Made by a program: the position numbers and the translations under genes. From Nymphaea colorata (taxonomy: Eukaryota; Streptophyta; Magnoliopsida; Nymphaeales; Nymphaeaceae): a stretch of 64,000 nucleotides of DNA. The notes beneath the pieces were generated by a model that saw only the letters and a program-made list of their open reading frames with translations, was not told where the DNA came from and did no database searches. Numbering within the stretch: position 1 is the stretch's first letter; every line of letters begins with the position of its first letter. Location of the stretch: positions 7,160,334-7,224,333 of the forward strand of contig NC_045147.1 in NCBI RefSeq assembly GCF_008831285.2. Direction: 5' to 3'. Positions 1 to 12,669 of this stretch are shown here, in pieces.

Positions 1-2463
1 AACTAAGGGTTTATCAACTTCTTCTTAGACACTCGTTGATATACCACAAGTTATCACGCATGGTACTAATGAAGGGCTTTTCCTGCCTAAGGTGTGGTCC
101 AGTTGTAAGGTCCAGCCTTGTACTACCGCCTAAAACCAAGCCCGGCAACATCATGACCAGAACAAATAGGTATGGGAAGTTTTTGAAATATGAGCGAATA
201 TGCAAAAATCAGTTATCTCTAATGCAATGTTTATTAAGATGGTGATTAAAATAAGTAAAAGAGTAAGTATTGTTTTCAATCAAGTCATGAATTGAGGAGT
301 GTTGTATTTGATCTTAGATCAGGGTGAACATTACCGATCTCTCTCAATTAGTCTTGTATGCAAGAAAACAAATAATTTAATCAAGCAATGTAATAAAATA
401 TTGATGGGGTCGAGGCCAAAAAAGGGGACATGCATTATCATAAACGATATGGAAGATGTTTAAGTTAGTGGAAATGCATCAAAAATAGTCATAGCCATAC
501 GATTTCGGGTCCCATCACGGCCACCATCTGTTTGCATCACCAAAAATATTTTGGTTTTTTGGAGTTCTCTAGAAAAGGGAGGTTTTATTTTGAAATGAGA
601 AAGAAAGGTACTCCCCCGTAGGTACGAGAATTGACAGTTCTCGGTGCCTTTACTGGGGGTAACCAATCCAAGGGCAATGTTTAGTCATGATGCATTTCGT
701 TTTGTCTTAAACATCTTTTTATTCTAAATACGGTGTGACGTTTCAAAAAAAAATGTGGAACATTTAATGTTTTAAATTTTTGAGAAAGTTTTGAAAAATC
801 ATTTGAGAGTGTAAAACATTTTGATTTAGGAAATTTTGAATTGAGAAATCTTTACAAATATCATTTATAAACCTTTGAAGATCACTTTTTTAAGTCAATT
901 TAATGTTCTCTTAAAACATTAAGTAGGTTTGAGATTTTGCTCTAATTCGGTTACTACCTAGCTACAACTTCATCTCATCTTGCTTTAATTCTTTTAGAGA
1001 GGTGCTTGTGATTATTCGTGAACTTAAGTGAATGTGGATGTATGAATGCATTGACCCTACATGATTACAAACAAATCATCCATTCTATCATAATATTCAT
1101 CTAAAAGCATTCCTACCACCACATATATCTAAGTTTCTCATTTTTATTTATAAGATTGTCACAAATATTTTTATGAAAAGAGAAAAAATTTTGAAAATGG
1201 AATAGGTTTGTAGACCATCAAGCATTATTCCAATATCGGGTCCTTACTTGAGTTTTGATCTTGGTGAAGCCAGCAAATAAAAAGTTAAAACCTTTGGGAT
1301 GAAAATATTCAAAATAATGGAAAAGAGAAAAACACTTTATTCCGAGATGAATAGGGGGAGAGAGAGAGAGAGAGAGAAAGGGATTTTGAAAATCACAAAA
1401 TAAAAGGTTTTTTAGAAAAAGAGATATACATATTTATATATGTACTTACATGTGTGTGTGTGTGTGTGTGTGTGTATACGCATATGTATATGAAAGCTCC
1501 TGAGAAAAAAGTATTAACTCGAGTGGAAAGGGAGAAGAAGGTTTTAGAGAGAGAGAGAGAGAGAGATTTGAAAAAAGAGATAGAGGAATATACATACATA
1601 TATATTATATATTTGTAAAATATGACATTTAACTTGAAGAGAAAAACAAAAGATTCTAGAGAGGGAAAATGGAACACACGTATATATTCATTCTTATGTA
1701 TTTATAAATTCGTAAGAAGAAAAAGTTGAATCATAGAGAAAAAGACAAAGAGAGATAGTTGTGTGCACGTACACATATATAACGTGTATATACGTATATG
1801 TCTTCATGAGAGTTGAAATCAAGAATATCCAACTTGTGTTGTTTTTGTAGGTCGGAGAGAAACTTGGGCTCAAGCAAGAACCTGGGCTAAGTCTCCAATG
1901 CCACATTAAAGTGGGTCTTGCCTTAAAAAAAAATTGAAAAACATTGTTTCAAATATTTTTATACTGAGCATAAAACTATTTTTATTACAAGAAAATATAT
2001 TTCTCTCATAACTGGGCATGAAGAAAATCAAACATACATGAAATGGAGAGCAACGTAAGAAAACACCCATTGGAGTCCCTAATCAGGTGACTAAGAAAGA
2101 AACCAAGTGTCAGAATGACATGAAGATGCATTTTAACATGTACATATTCGTGAAGGGCTTTCTCGAGTTGGACAACTCCCAACCTCAAAAATCAACATAA
2201 CAATGAAGAAATTTCAACCCAAATACTCATTATCGCAGTGCATTTGCTCATTAATTAAGAAAAATTAATGCATCATACAGTACATGTATTCATCATATAA
2301 TGATAAACATCCAGTATTTTTGAAAGTCACCTTTATCATGCATATATTTGAAAATGAGCCTAGGACCCTAATTGAATTTGGTTTGATCAAATTGTTCCAT
2401 ATAAGATATGCCAATATACCTTAGCCAAAGGGCTTAGTATGAGCATAGAATTCTCCATTAGGC
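1..2463. repeat. Tandem 2.4-kb unit, copy 1 (non-coding)
   Basis: This AT-rich stretch has no supportable coding sequence. It is repeated, diverged but collinear, from 2464 onward. Anchor segments recur at offsets that shrink from about 2463 to about 2320 bp: the opening segment near 1, a segment at about 700 matching about 3163, one at about 922 matching about 3361, and one at about 1848 matching about 4166. It contains GA runs near 1360 and 1547 and a TG run near 1452. The unit is probably untranslated or LTR-proximal sequence of a long retrotransposon, but no TG...CA ends or primer-binding site were recognised. The left edge is cut by the window. Confidence 0.6.
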
Positions 2464-4930
2464 AACTAAGGGTAAGGTTTATCCACTTCTTCTTGATCAC
2501 TCGTCGATATACCATAAATTACCACTCATGGTACTAACGAGGGGGCTTTCCCACCCAAGGTGTGGTCTAGTTGTAAGACTTAGTCTTGTGCTATCGCCTA
2601 AGACCAAGTCCGGCAACATGATGACCGGGACAAATAGATATTGAAATTTTCAAATATGAGAAATCATGAAAAATGAGTTGTCTCTAATGCAATGTCGCCT
2701 AAGATGATGATTGAAATAAATAGAAGAGCAAACATTGTTTTCAAACAACTCTTAAATTGAGGAGGGTTGTATTTGATCCTAAATCTAAGTGAAAATGATT
2801 GATCATCCTCAATTAGTCTTACATGCCAGAAAGCAAACACAATCACCAAGCGATGCAATGAAGTGCTAATGAGGTCAAGGCCAAAATAGGGGACATGCTT
2901 TATCATCGGCAATATGTGAGATGTTTAAGTTAACAAAAATGCATCAATTATAATCATAGCCAAACGATGACGGGTCCCATCACGATCGCCATCTGCTTGC
3001 ATCTCAAAATTTTCATTGGTTTTGGAATGTTCCAGAAAAATGAGATTTTTATTTGAAAATAAAAGAGAAATGGACTCGCCCGTCGGTACGAGGATTGACC
3101 ATCCCCGACGCCTTTACCGGGGGTAATCAATCCAAGGGTTATGTTCATCATTGATGCATTTCATTTTAACTTAAACATCATTTTGATTCTATATGCGGTG
3201 TAGAAAATATTGAAAGTTTGGTCTTTCAAACTTTTGAAAAGACTATTGAAGAGTTGCTTGAAAATGTGAAATATTTTGAGGAAAAAATGGAATTAGTAAA
3301 TATCATTTGAAAAGCTTGTGAAATCATTTTGAAATCACTTTAGTATTCTCTTAAGACTTTAAGTAGGTTTGAGATTTTGCTCTAATTCGGTTACCACCTA
3401 TTTAGAGCTTCATCCTCTCTTGCTTAAGTTGTTTTGGAGATGTGCTTGTGATCATAAGTGAAATAAAGTGGGTGAGAATGCATGGATTCATTTATCCTAT
3501 ATGATTAAAAGAATGTAAAACATTTCTACCACAACATTCATATAAAGTCATTCCTACCACAACATACATCTAAGATTTTTGTTTTTGTAAATATCATATA
3601 TATGAGAGAAAAGTTTTTGAAAATGGATTGGGATTGTAGACCTATCAAGGGATAAATCCAACATTGGGTCATTACTTGGTTTGTGGTCTTGATGAAGTCG
3701 GCAAATGAAAAATTAAAATCTTAAATGGTAAGATATTGAAAGAACGGAAAATATGAAAGACTACTTCTCAAGAGAGATATAGAGAAAGAGATCTTGAAAA
3801 TCATAAAATCAAAGATTTAAATGAAAGAGAAATATTTATTCATATACGTATATATATGTACATATATATGTATATATATATGTATAGATACGTATATGAA
3901 AACTTGTAAAAAATGATGTTTAAATCAAATAGAGAAGAAAAGATCATTTTTGAAAAAAAGAGAGATTTAAAAATGGAATACACGTATATATATTTATATA
4001 TACGTATATGAGAGTTTGTAAAACAATATGTTTAATCATAAAAAGAAAATGACAAAAAGAAATAGTCATGTACACATATACATATATAACATGTATATAT
4101 GTACTTATCTTCATGATAACTAAAATCAAGAAATGAATTAAAAATAGGCAACTTCAATTTTTGATATAGGCCGGAGGGTAACTTAGGCTCATGCAAGAAC
4201 CTAAGTTAAGTCTCCAAAGCCGCATTAGAGAAGTTTCTTTTGAAAGTGTTTTAGAAAATATGATTCATATCTAAACATGGAATGTTATGATTTGGTTTGC
4301 CACAAGGGATATATTTCTTCCACCGTTGGGTATGGAAGAAAATCAAGCAATATAACGAGTAACTCGTTAGAGTTCCTAATTGGGTGATTAGGAAAGAAAC
4401 TAGCGCAAAAGGACATGCAAATGCATATTAACATGTACATATTTCGTGAAGGTTTTTCCCGGGTTGGATAAGTCCCAACCTCAAAAATCACAAGAAAAAA
4501 TCCCAACCCCAAACACTCACTCTCATCATGCATTTGGTCATATAAATGAAATATTAGAATATCATGCATGAGCATCATTTCAAGCATGAATGATGAATGA
4601 AGACAATATAACAAGTATATTTTTGGAGATAAATGAAAATATGGATTTTGTTCCGTCTTGCTCATACTACCGGTGCACTCAAGAGTAGCTCTTGATTCGG
4701 GATCATTTGAGCTATCTTGCACGGCCATGAGGAGATGGCAAGAGGAAAAGGATGATATGAAAAGGAAAGATTGCATGATATAAGCATGAACATAAAATAT
4801 CATCTCTCTTCTCATGCTCCCGGTGCACTTGAACATAGCCTCTTGACTCTAATAATATAGATTGAGGGCTATCTCATATGGCCATGGGGAGAGGAAGAAG
4901 AGAGAAAATGATGAAATGAAAATTGAGGTT
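2464..4930. repeat. Tandem 2.4-kb unit, copy 2 (non-coding)
   Basis: Second copy of the unit that starts at 1, with the same order of segments and many substitutions and indels, so the duplication is old. It contains an AT-rich block of alternating purines and pyrimidines near 3840-3900. At its end, about 4640-4765 and about 4795-4921 form a further direct repeat of roughly 150 bp. Short open frames here are not conserved between the two copies, which argues against coding function. Confidence 0.6.
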
Positions 4931-5920
4931 TACATACCTCGGATATTAATGATATTGAAAATGCCATGGAGAGAAGAAAAAATGAAAATAGAAATAGAGG
5001 AAGTTTAAATACCTCGAATGTGATTGATATTGGAAATGATCCCTCTTTTTTTGAATGGTCTTGGACTTACCTTGAATAAAGCTCCCAAGATGTTGAAGAG
5101 AAATGGAAAGAGGAAGAGGGAGAGAGAAAGAACTCAAGAGAAACCCTAAGTCTTCAAGTGAGAATACTCTAGGGTTTCTCCCAAGCCTAACTCTTGTCTA
5201 AGAGGGGAGAAGTTGGGGGTATTTATAGAGAATTTTGAAGCTAAAATTCAAAATTTGAATTCAAGAGGGAAAACTTTTTAGAGCCAAAATTTGAAATTCA
5301 AATTTAGGATTTGAATTCAAGAGAAAAGAGTTTTAGAGCCAAAATTCAAAATTCGAATTCAAAATTTGAATTTAAGAGGAAAGAATTTTAGAGCCAAAAT
5401 TCAAAATTCGAATTTAGGATTTGAATTCAAGAGGGAAGAGTTTTAGAGCTAAAATTTGAAATTTGAATCCAAGAGGAAGGAGTTTTGGAGCCAAAATTCA
5501 AAATTTGAATTCGGCTTTGGAATTTGAGTTTGGAATTCTTGATTTGGATCTAAACTTGGATTTAAAATTTATTTTAAAAATAATAGACCCAACATTTTAA
5601 TAGCCCCCTTTTTTGAAAAATTTGGGGTGATTACAATCACCTTGAGTAAAGCTCCAAGATGATGAAGATATTCCTCCAAGAGATCTCTTTGTGCTCCTTT
5701 GAAGAGTTGAAATTTGGAGAAGCTTCTTCCTAAGGTTGGAGAAGAATGAGAAGAGAAGAAGAGAGAAATGGAAAGAGAGAGAGCTAAGGAAAACTTTAGA
5801 TTTTAAAGTGAGAAAGCACTAGAGGTTCCCCAAGGGTTAGTTCATGCCCAAGAGAGAAGATTGTGGGCGTATTGATAAAGACTTTTGGAGTCAAAACTCA
5901 AAATTTGATTTTTTTTTTTT
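4925..5920. repeat. Nested direct duplication with minisatellite
   Basis: Segments near 5060-5260 and 5640-5910 are diverged copies of one another: both are GA-rich, then carry a heptad resembling CTAGGGT, then a run leading into the AAAATTC motif. Between them, about 5228-5515, lies an AT-rich minisatellite of roughly 60-bp units built from GAGCCAAAATTCAAAATT-like segments and GAATTCAAGAGG-like segments. A TATTTATAG box at about 5219 could be a retroelement promoter. No coding sequence is supported. Confidence 0.5.
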
Positions 5921-5984
5921 TAATTTAAGAAGATTTTCATGCGAATTTTAAGTAATTTTTAATGATTTTTAATTTTTTTAAAAT

Positions 5985-7875
5985 TGGTTTTGACCAAGTG
6001 AGATTAGCCATTACCCCGCAAATGCCCCTTTGGGGTGTGGGCAAGGCTAATGGCAACCCAACAGGACAGTTCAATGCATTTGCATGTGCCTGCGGCCGCT
6101 ATTGGCTGTATGCACGTGATAGCATCACATGATCGCGTTGGACGACTATGCATCGTGCGATCGTGTCGCTCGATTCGGTTTTTTAAAAAAATAAATGAAT
6201 AAATAAAAAGGGGCTATTCATATAAAAAACATAAACCATTTTTTTAATGTGTATAAAAATGGTGTATAAAAATGGTTTTTGTTACAAATTGGGGGGGGGG
6301 GGGCGACTCCGTTTTGAGTGACTCCGGGCTCATTTTAAATCTGGATTGTATTCAATTAGTTGCCGACATGTTCTAGTGAGTGATTTAAGCTCAAAAACAC
6401 ATCTTGGCATGAGAACAAGACATAAAACAAAGGGAAGGTCTGTGCTTGCGTGTGCGGCGCTCATAGCAACAAATTTTGTTGTTTTGACCTCAGCTTTGGA
6501 TTTTGGGTTTGAAATTGTCGATTTGGATATAAACTTGGGTTTTTGGATATAATTCGGACCCGCGAGTTGAATTTTGGATTTGAATCTCGCGTCTAATGTT
6601 GGGCTTTGAATTTGAATTTTTTGTTTGGGTTCGGACATGGGTTTAAAGATTCATTTTGGTTCGAATAGTCACAAATTTGTTTTGGTTCTAGGATCGAAGT
6701 TAAGGTCTCAAAATTGAAATCCAAATAATTGAGAATTTCATTTGGGTGAAAATAAAATACAGCCTTTTTAAAAAAATTTGGGGTAATAACAGTGGGATTG
6801 GCTCTTAGCCCTGCAAACACCACTTTGGGGGTGTGGGCAGGGCTAATGCCCACCCATCATACCAAAACCGCTCCCAAGGGAGTGGTTTTAACTCAAAAAG
6901 GTGCTTGCGCAGGGCGCAGGCCCTGCCTTAGTGCGTGCTGCCGTGATTGGCCGCATACGCCTACGCTACCAAGCGACAGTGCCAAGCACTGTAGACGCCA
7001 CACGCAACAGCGCCTAGCACGCTGGTGCCAAGCATCGAGCACACGTCAAGGGTATGAAATGTCCCCCTTAATGGTTCGTTTTGGACCATGAAGAGGTGGC
7101 TTTCGCCTCCATGGCCTCCAAGGTGTCCCACACATTAAAAAAAAAAACACAACGCAAATATTATTTTTCAAAAATACATATTTTAAAAGGCAAAATAGTC
7201 TTAAATGGGGCCGACTTTATTTTGACTGATTGGCCTCGTTTTATATTTGGATTTGGGTTTGCTTGGTCACCAATGTGCTCTAGTCAACATTTGAGGCTCA
7301 AATCAAGGATTGGATGAGTACTTTAGGCTCAAAGCAAATTTTTTGGTATAAAATTGAGATGCAAAACAAAGGGAAGGTATGTGCATGTGCGTGCGGTGCT
7401 CAATGGTATTGAAATTTGTTATTTTGGCCAAGCTTGGATTTTGAGTTGAAATTCTTGATTTGGATCCAAAAGTTTGGTTTTGGATCTAAATTGGATATAG
7501 GAGTGGCTTTGTGGGTCTGTCTTCTTAGTTTGGACTTTATTTCGATCGTGAGGTTTAGTCACGGGCTTTGGCATCGTATTTCAGATCAAGGTGTGTATTT
7601 TAAATCTAAGACTTGGATTTAGATCTGAATCTTGGTCTAAAGTTGGATTTTGGATTTAAATTTTGCATTTGGACTCAGATATGGGCCAATGGATTCATTT
7701 TGGATTGAGTGGTTGTGAATTGGATTTGGGTATGGATATAGAAGTCTATTTTGAGCAGAGCTTGGGCTTGGGGTCCAAAATTAAATCCAAATCATTGTAC
7801 AAATGAATGAAATAACTGAGAATCTTGTTTGAGTAAAATGGAATATAGTCCTTTGAAAAAATTTGGGATGATAAC
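5985..7875. repeat. Two diverged tandem units ending in a shared AATTTGGGGT segment
   Basis: The segment at about 5985-6055, which includes a CCCGCAAA...TTTGGGGTGTGGGCA block, recurs at about 6790-6855. The segment at about 6304-6460 recurs at about 7205-7400. Each unit ends in a poly-purine AAAAAATTTGGGGTRATAACA-like sequence, near 6772 and 7855, and an earlier example is at about 5615. The period is therefore about 0.8-1.08 kb. A run of 13 G residues lies at 6291-6303. This looks like retrotransposon untranslated or LTR sequence, and no gene is supported. Confidence 0.5.
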
Positions 7876-7879
7876 ACAG

Positions 7880-9847
7880 ACACAGTTCTTCATGAACTTG
7901 GGGCCAAACCCAAGTAGGTGCCCCTACCTCGAGCCACCTCGAGTTGAGTACAACACACACCATGTGCACATGGTCCCCAGTTTGACAGACTTAGCTAGGC
8001 TCGAACTCAACAATCAATGTGTGCAGCTTCTCAGCACCAAGTCGGAGGGCCCTACACATGCAGCAGCATGGAGGCCAGCTCAACCACACATGACTGCACA
8101 TGACAAATACATGCCCAAGACATGTGTCAACCAGAGGGCGCACCACCTCATCACCTTGGGTGCCACTGCACTAGTGTGGTGCCATGTCAGCCCTAAGCAC
8201 CGTCCCCCAGCTTACACAAGAGAAGGCAGCAATTCAGAAATGGGAACCCGTGATTTTTTTTTTTAGCCATCTAGCATAGATTGACCAATAAGAAGCTTGC
8301 ATTCAAATTTTTTGCAAATTGTAGGAGGTGCAGCCTCCAAAATCACTTTGTTTTCATTTCGTTGATCATTCATTCATTTTTTTATTGAGACTTTTGATTA
8401 TGGAAAAGTATCAAATTTTGTTTCCTAGTTTAGCCTTTCTCCTTCTTCTCTTCTATCAGATTTTGTCTAAAGATCCTCTTGAAGAAACATGCAGACCATC
8501 GCATCGAGGTCCCCAGCTGGCCCCAGAATCACCTTGTGAGCCTTGAAAGGTCCCATCACGAAGTTTCCCACCACCAGCTAGACCTCCTTCCAGGAACTCA
8601 CGTTCCTTACACCTCTATCCATCGATTCTGAGCTGCAACCATTGGCTATCCCTAGCGTCACAACAATGTCCTTGTGCTGCAACACTGCCGTAGCCGCGGA
8701 GCTCTCCAACGCGAGAGGAGATCCAGTACATCCCCCTTAGCAGCTCCACCTCGAGCATGGAGCTCTCACATAGGCACGTTGGATCTAGGCTGATTTGTGC
8801 TGAATCGATCCATCTGACTGATCAATGCCTTGACCAGCTTGTTGGTTAATAGGAAAAGACCTAGGTACCAATTGCTGCCGGGTGAACCGAAGAGACAATC
8901 TGTGCCCAATTCTCAACACGAAGTATTTCTCCTACTCCCAATCTTTTGTGGTTTGAATTGTCGTGCCCTGCCTGATATGGTTATCTATCGCTTTATGCCA
9001 CCTAAAACCTTTCCATGAGGCTAGATCTGGTGTCGGCTATGTCACCAACTATTGATCTACCGGATGTCTTCTCGAGACTGCATCCACTTCCCAGCAACTG
9101 TTGTCCTATGTCGTGCCTGGTTTGACCGAGATCTAGCCTCGGCTAACCTTGGCCAGACGTCCTCTTGGCAGCTTATTAGCCTTGCCTTGGCTAGCCTTGT
9201 GCCAAGCATAGCTAACGACCTCACCTACCTATCTTGATCGTTGTCCATGCGTAGCACACTAACCTACCCCCCTTGGTTTACCGCAAACTAAAACCACACC
9301 CTCTGGCCTTCGTGATGCCATAAACAGGACCAGCTCCCTCGAGCCAGCAGCCTACTAGCAAACTAGCCGCCTTGGTTACAGCCAAGCGCAACCAATTAGG
9401 TTGCAGCCTCCATGATGGTCAACCTGCACTGCCCACTTGCGTTTGGCCAAGCCTACCGCAATCAATGATTGCACAACAACCTCGAGCAGCAGAAGCACCC
9501 AGAATTGACCAGTTCAAGGCCTCAGCCTTAGGACTCATCTATTGCTTTAGGACTCACAGTTGCTAATACCAGCTCTCCTCTAGCCCGATTGCGGCACCCA
9601 CTTAGCGGATTCCTCTTGTCCTTCTTCTCTATCTCTCTCTTCCACTCATTGGTTTGTCTATGCACCACACTATCTACACTTGAACCATGAGAGATTCTCT
9701 TGTAGTAAAGTGTATTGAGGTTGGAAAACTTGAACATAGGTATCTATTGTTCTATGGTCCTGTCCAGATAGGCGCATTGAACTCTTAGGCCAGCGAGAGA
9801 ATAGGCATGTGCAAGAGATCCTCTAGTAGCAAGGACAACTCGCAACA
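7880..9847 (+). mobile_element. Upstream flank and putative 5' LTR of gypsy A
   Basis: No gene is supported. The right boundary is inferred from a primer-binding-site-like sequence at 9850-9862, preceded by a CA dinucleotide at 9846-9847, as expected for an LTR end. The left boundary was not found. The part at about 8640-8830 resembles about 17850-18020 on the far side of the gypsy pol genes, with GGAGCT(C/T)TCCA and GATCTAGG blocks in the same order. That would fit two badly diverged LTRs of one element, but a shared dispersed repeat is equally possible. Confidence 0.35.
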
Positions 9848-9849
9848 AG

Positions 9850-9862
9850 TGATATCAAAGCC
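9850..9862 (+). other. Primer-binding-site-like sequence of gypsy A
   Basis: TGATATCAAAGCC matches the plant initiator-Met tRNA primer site TGGTATCAGAGCC at most positions and directly follows a CA end. It supports placing the 5' LTR of gypsy A just to the left and its gag to the right. Confidence 0.5.
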
Positions 9863-9889
9863 ATCTTGCGTACTAGCAGCCCTATGGCC

Positions 9890-11450
9890 CGTCAGAGAAT
9901 ACAGATGGAGCGAGTTGAGGAACAAATCCAAAGTTTGACGTCATCATTAGAGGAGATGCACAACACTTTGACATAATTGCAGCAACGTTTGCTTAATGTT
10001 TAGACTGAAATAGCTACAATAGTTTCTGCCCTTGGCAGCCACTCAGACACAACCAGAAGGTGCCCATGCTGAAGTTGCACCTGCCACGACCGAGCCCAAC
10101 TTAGCAGCCCAACCTTCCACACCTTCTATGCTAAAAGCAGCAGCGCCATAGTAGCCCATGTCCAAGCAGTAGTACCATAGCAGCCTCTGTCTGCATTGGC
10201 TACCACGTCCTAACAGCAGCCACATGCTGTTCGGCCACCACTGGCTTAGTGGCTTAGCCCAAACCATTGCAATTGGCATCGCATCTGCCTTCAACTCAGC
10301 TACCACAGGCTGAACCCACAGCGTAGCAGCCGGTAGAACTTCATCTTCGGGCCGATCTTGGCCCTTCGCAGCAAACCATCACTGGCTGACTAGCATTGGG
10401 CATGCGCGTGCCAGCTGCAGTGTATCAACTGTAGCATCTTCCTCCATGTGCCAGGCATGAGGTTGATCCTCCAACCTTCGCGCAGCCGTGTACCTTGAGA
10501 CACGTCAACCTTACATGATTGCACCACAGCCTCTACTGGCCGCACATCTATCTCCTCTACATGCACTATATGTGCATGCACCTTATATACACATTGATCA
10601 ATATGCACCACGTTCCTTATTGGCTTCCTCTATAGATGCCTCATTATTCGCCTCGGCCAATGTATGGGCCAAATGATATGTATGATAATGAGCACCCACT
10701 GAGGCCATACCCTCCTCCACCGTGTTATGATGACTTTGAGTACAATGATGACTTCAGTCATGAGAGCATGTCGGAACCAGCCTAAGATCATCCATTTGCT
10801 CGTAGAGGTCATTATCATGATAAGACTCCCTCCATGCCTCGTGTCAAAATTTAATTTTCAAAATGTGATGGGAATGGATTCCAAATATGGTTTTTCAAAG
10901 AACAATATTTCATATGTCAGGCTATACCCTGCGAGCAATACATGTCCATAGCCACCTTACACTTTGAAGGTGAAGTTGTGTTGGTATAGGTGGTCTTACA
11001 ATACCACCCCGTACATAGATTGGGACACCTTGGCATTGGAGATGACCATCCGTTTTGGAGAGTGTTTGTTCACAAATGAGATGTGAAGCTTAAGAACTTG
11101 AAAATGACCAGCCCTCTACATGAGTATATTGCCAAGTTTGAAGAGCTCAGTACCATGGAAGGTACAATTCCACCCCAAACCATCACTGGCTCCTTCACTA
11201 GAGTGGTGAAGTTGAAGTTGTGTTGGTATAGGTGGTCTTACAATACCACCCCGTACATAGATTGGGACACCTTGGCATTGGAGATGACCATCCGTTTTGG
11301 AGAGTCTTTGTTCACAAATGAGATGTGAAGCTTAAGAACTTGAAAATGACCAGCCCTCTACATGAGTATATTGCCAAGTTTGAAGAGCTCAGTACCATGG
11401 AAGGTACAATTCCACCCCAAACCATCACTGGCTCCTTCACTAGAGGAATC
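9890..11450 (+). pseudogene. Degenerate gag of Ty3/gypsy element (gypsy A)
   Basis: The frame opens with MARQRIQMERVEEQIQSLT at about 9889, a predicted N-terminal coiled coil typical of gypsy gag. It then breaks down through stops and frameshifts and passes through a proline/tyrosine-rich region near 10640-10850. Near 10970-11450 it encodes the retrotransposon-gag core with a Trp-Tyr-rich segment and a YIAKFEEL-type motif. That last part is duplicated in tandem with a 242-bp period. No open frame is longer than about 90 residues, so no functional capsid can be made. The context (PBS to the left, protease and RT to the right) supports the call. Confidence 0.6.
10971..11447 (+). repeat. 242-bp near-perfect tandem duplication within gag
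   Basis: The unit at 10971-11212 is repeated from 11213 to about 11447 with an offset of exactly 242 bp. I see almost no differences (for example GAGTGTTTG against GAGTCTTTG). The near identity shows the duplication is much younger than the decay of the element around it. Confidence 0.85.
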
Positions 11451-11886
11451 TAGGAAGATATCTGGATCTAGGTCTTGGCCACCCAACCTACCCCCATCCA
11501 AGAATGTTTTTGATTGACCAAACTTTTTGACAAGAAATCTAGGAAGCTGTCAACTTTCAGGACAGTTTCGTACACGTAAAGCCATGCAGACAAGTCCCAC
11601 CTTGTCCCACACTTCATAAGACACCAGCCAGAGTGTATGCCAATTTACAAGTCATCCATTTCTAGCCCATCTGGTGCGCCTAAGATTGAGAATATCTCTA
11701 TGCAACAGCAAGAAAATGAAAAAAAAAAAACTACTATGACTGTGACGAAAAGTAGTTTTGTGATCGTAGTATAAAACTATGTGTGTCTTCCTAATTAGAA
11801 ATTTTTGAGGACAAATAAGAAGTGTCCTTAGAAGAATAGAACTCTTAGAAAGATGGACAGAGAACCACCAAGACAAAAGAGGGAAA

Positions 11887-12213
11887 ATGAATGTGATCTA
11901 TCACACTCTTGCTGGGGCCAACACTACCAATTCCATGAGAGTTAATGGTAGGATAGAAACCACCAAAGTGGATGTCTTGGTGAATATTGGTTCTACCCAT
12001 AACTTTATACGTGAAGAAGTTACACAGACCATAGGTTACCCACTTAAGGACTTACCTTTATTTGAGGTCGTAGTAGGAAATGACACTAAGCTCTTATGTC
12101 AACACATGTGCCAAGATGTTAAGGTCCGGCTACGAAAGAATAACTTCAATGTAGACATGTATGTTCTCCCAATTAAAGGAGTAGATGTGGTTTTGGGAAC
12201 TATTGGCTTATGA
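11887..12213 (+). pseudogene. Retropepsin-like aspartic protease of gypsy A
   Basis: This 108-codon open frame has the gypsy protease fold signature: the active-site loop reads NIGSTHNFI, followed by the hydrophobic flap region and a terminal GVDVVLG. In working members the loop reads D(S/T)GSTHNFI. Here the catalytic Asp is replaced by Asn and the next residue by Ile, so the enzyme should be dead. It lies between the gag remnant and the RT remnant, in the normal gypsy order. Confidence 0.7.
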
Positions 12214-12669
12214 CTTTAGGAAAAGTCACTTGGGACTTTAACAAGTTGTGCATGTCTTTTCCAATGAGAGGAAAACAGAAGAAACATTAAAGCTAAAGTC
12301 CCACCAGTGCATGTAGAACCAAAGGAAGCCCTCAAACTCTTTAGGCCTGCTGTGGAAGCTGCATGATGTTTGCATATACAATAGAGTCAGCTAGCTATCT
12401 GAAGAAGAGGCCCCAGCAACATTGGCATAGATCCTAGACTAGTTTTCCCCAGTCTTTGTCGAGCCAATTGGTCTACCCTTGATGTGTGCCCATGACCACC
12501 ATGCCATCCTAGAGGTAGGTGCCAAGCCCATGAACCTTTGGTCTTACTCTTATGCCCACATCTAGAAGATTGAGATTGAGAGCCTAGTGAAGGAAAAGCT
12601 TGAGTGTGGCATGATTTGTCCTTTGTCCAGTTCATTTTCCTCCCTTGTCTTTCATATAAAAAAAATAAT

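Noticed and set aside
4285-4836. 183-codon minus-strand open frame
   Set aside because: It lies in copy 2 of the non-coding tandem unit and is not conserved in copy 1. No domain was recognised.
6291-6303. G-quadruplex from a run of 13 G (also 12 G at 45041-45052)
   Set aside because: Single homopolymer runs are prone to sequencing error and lack the four-tract pattern.
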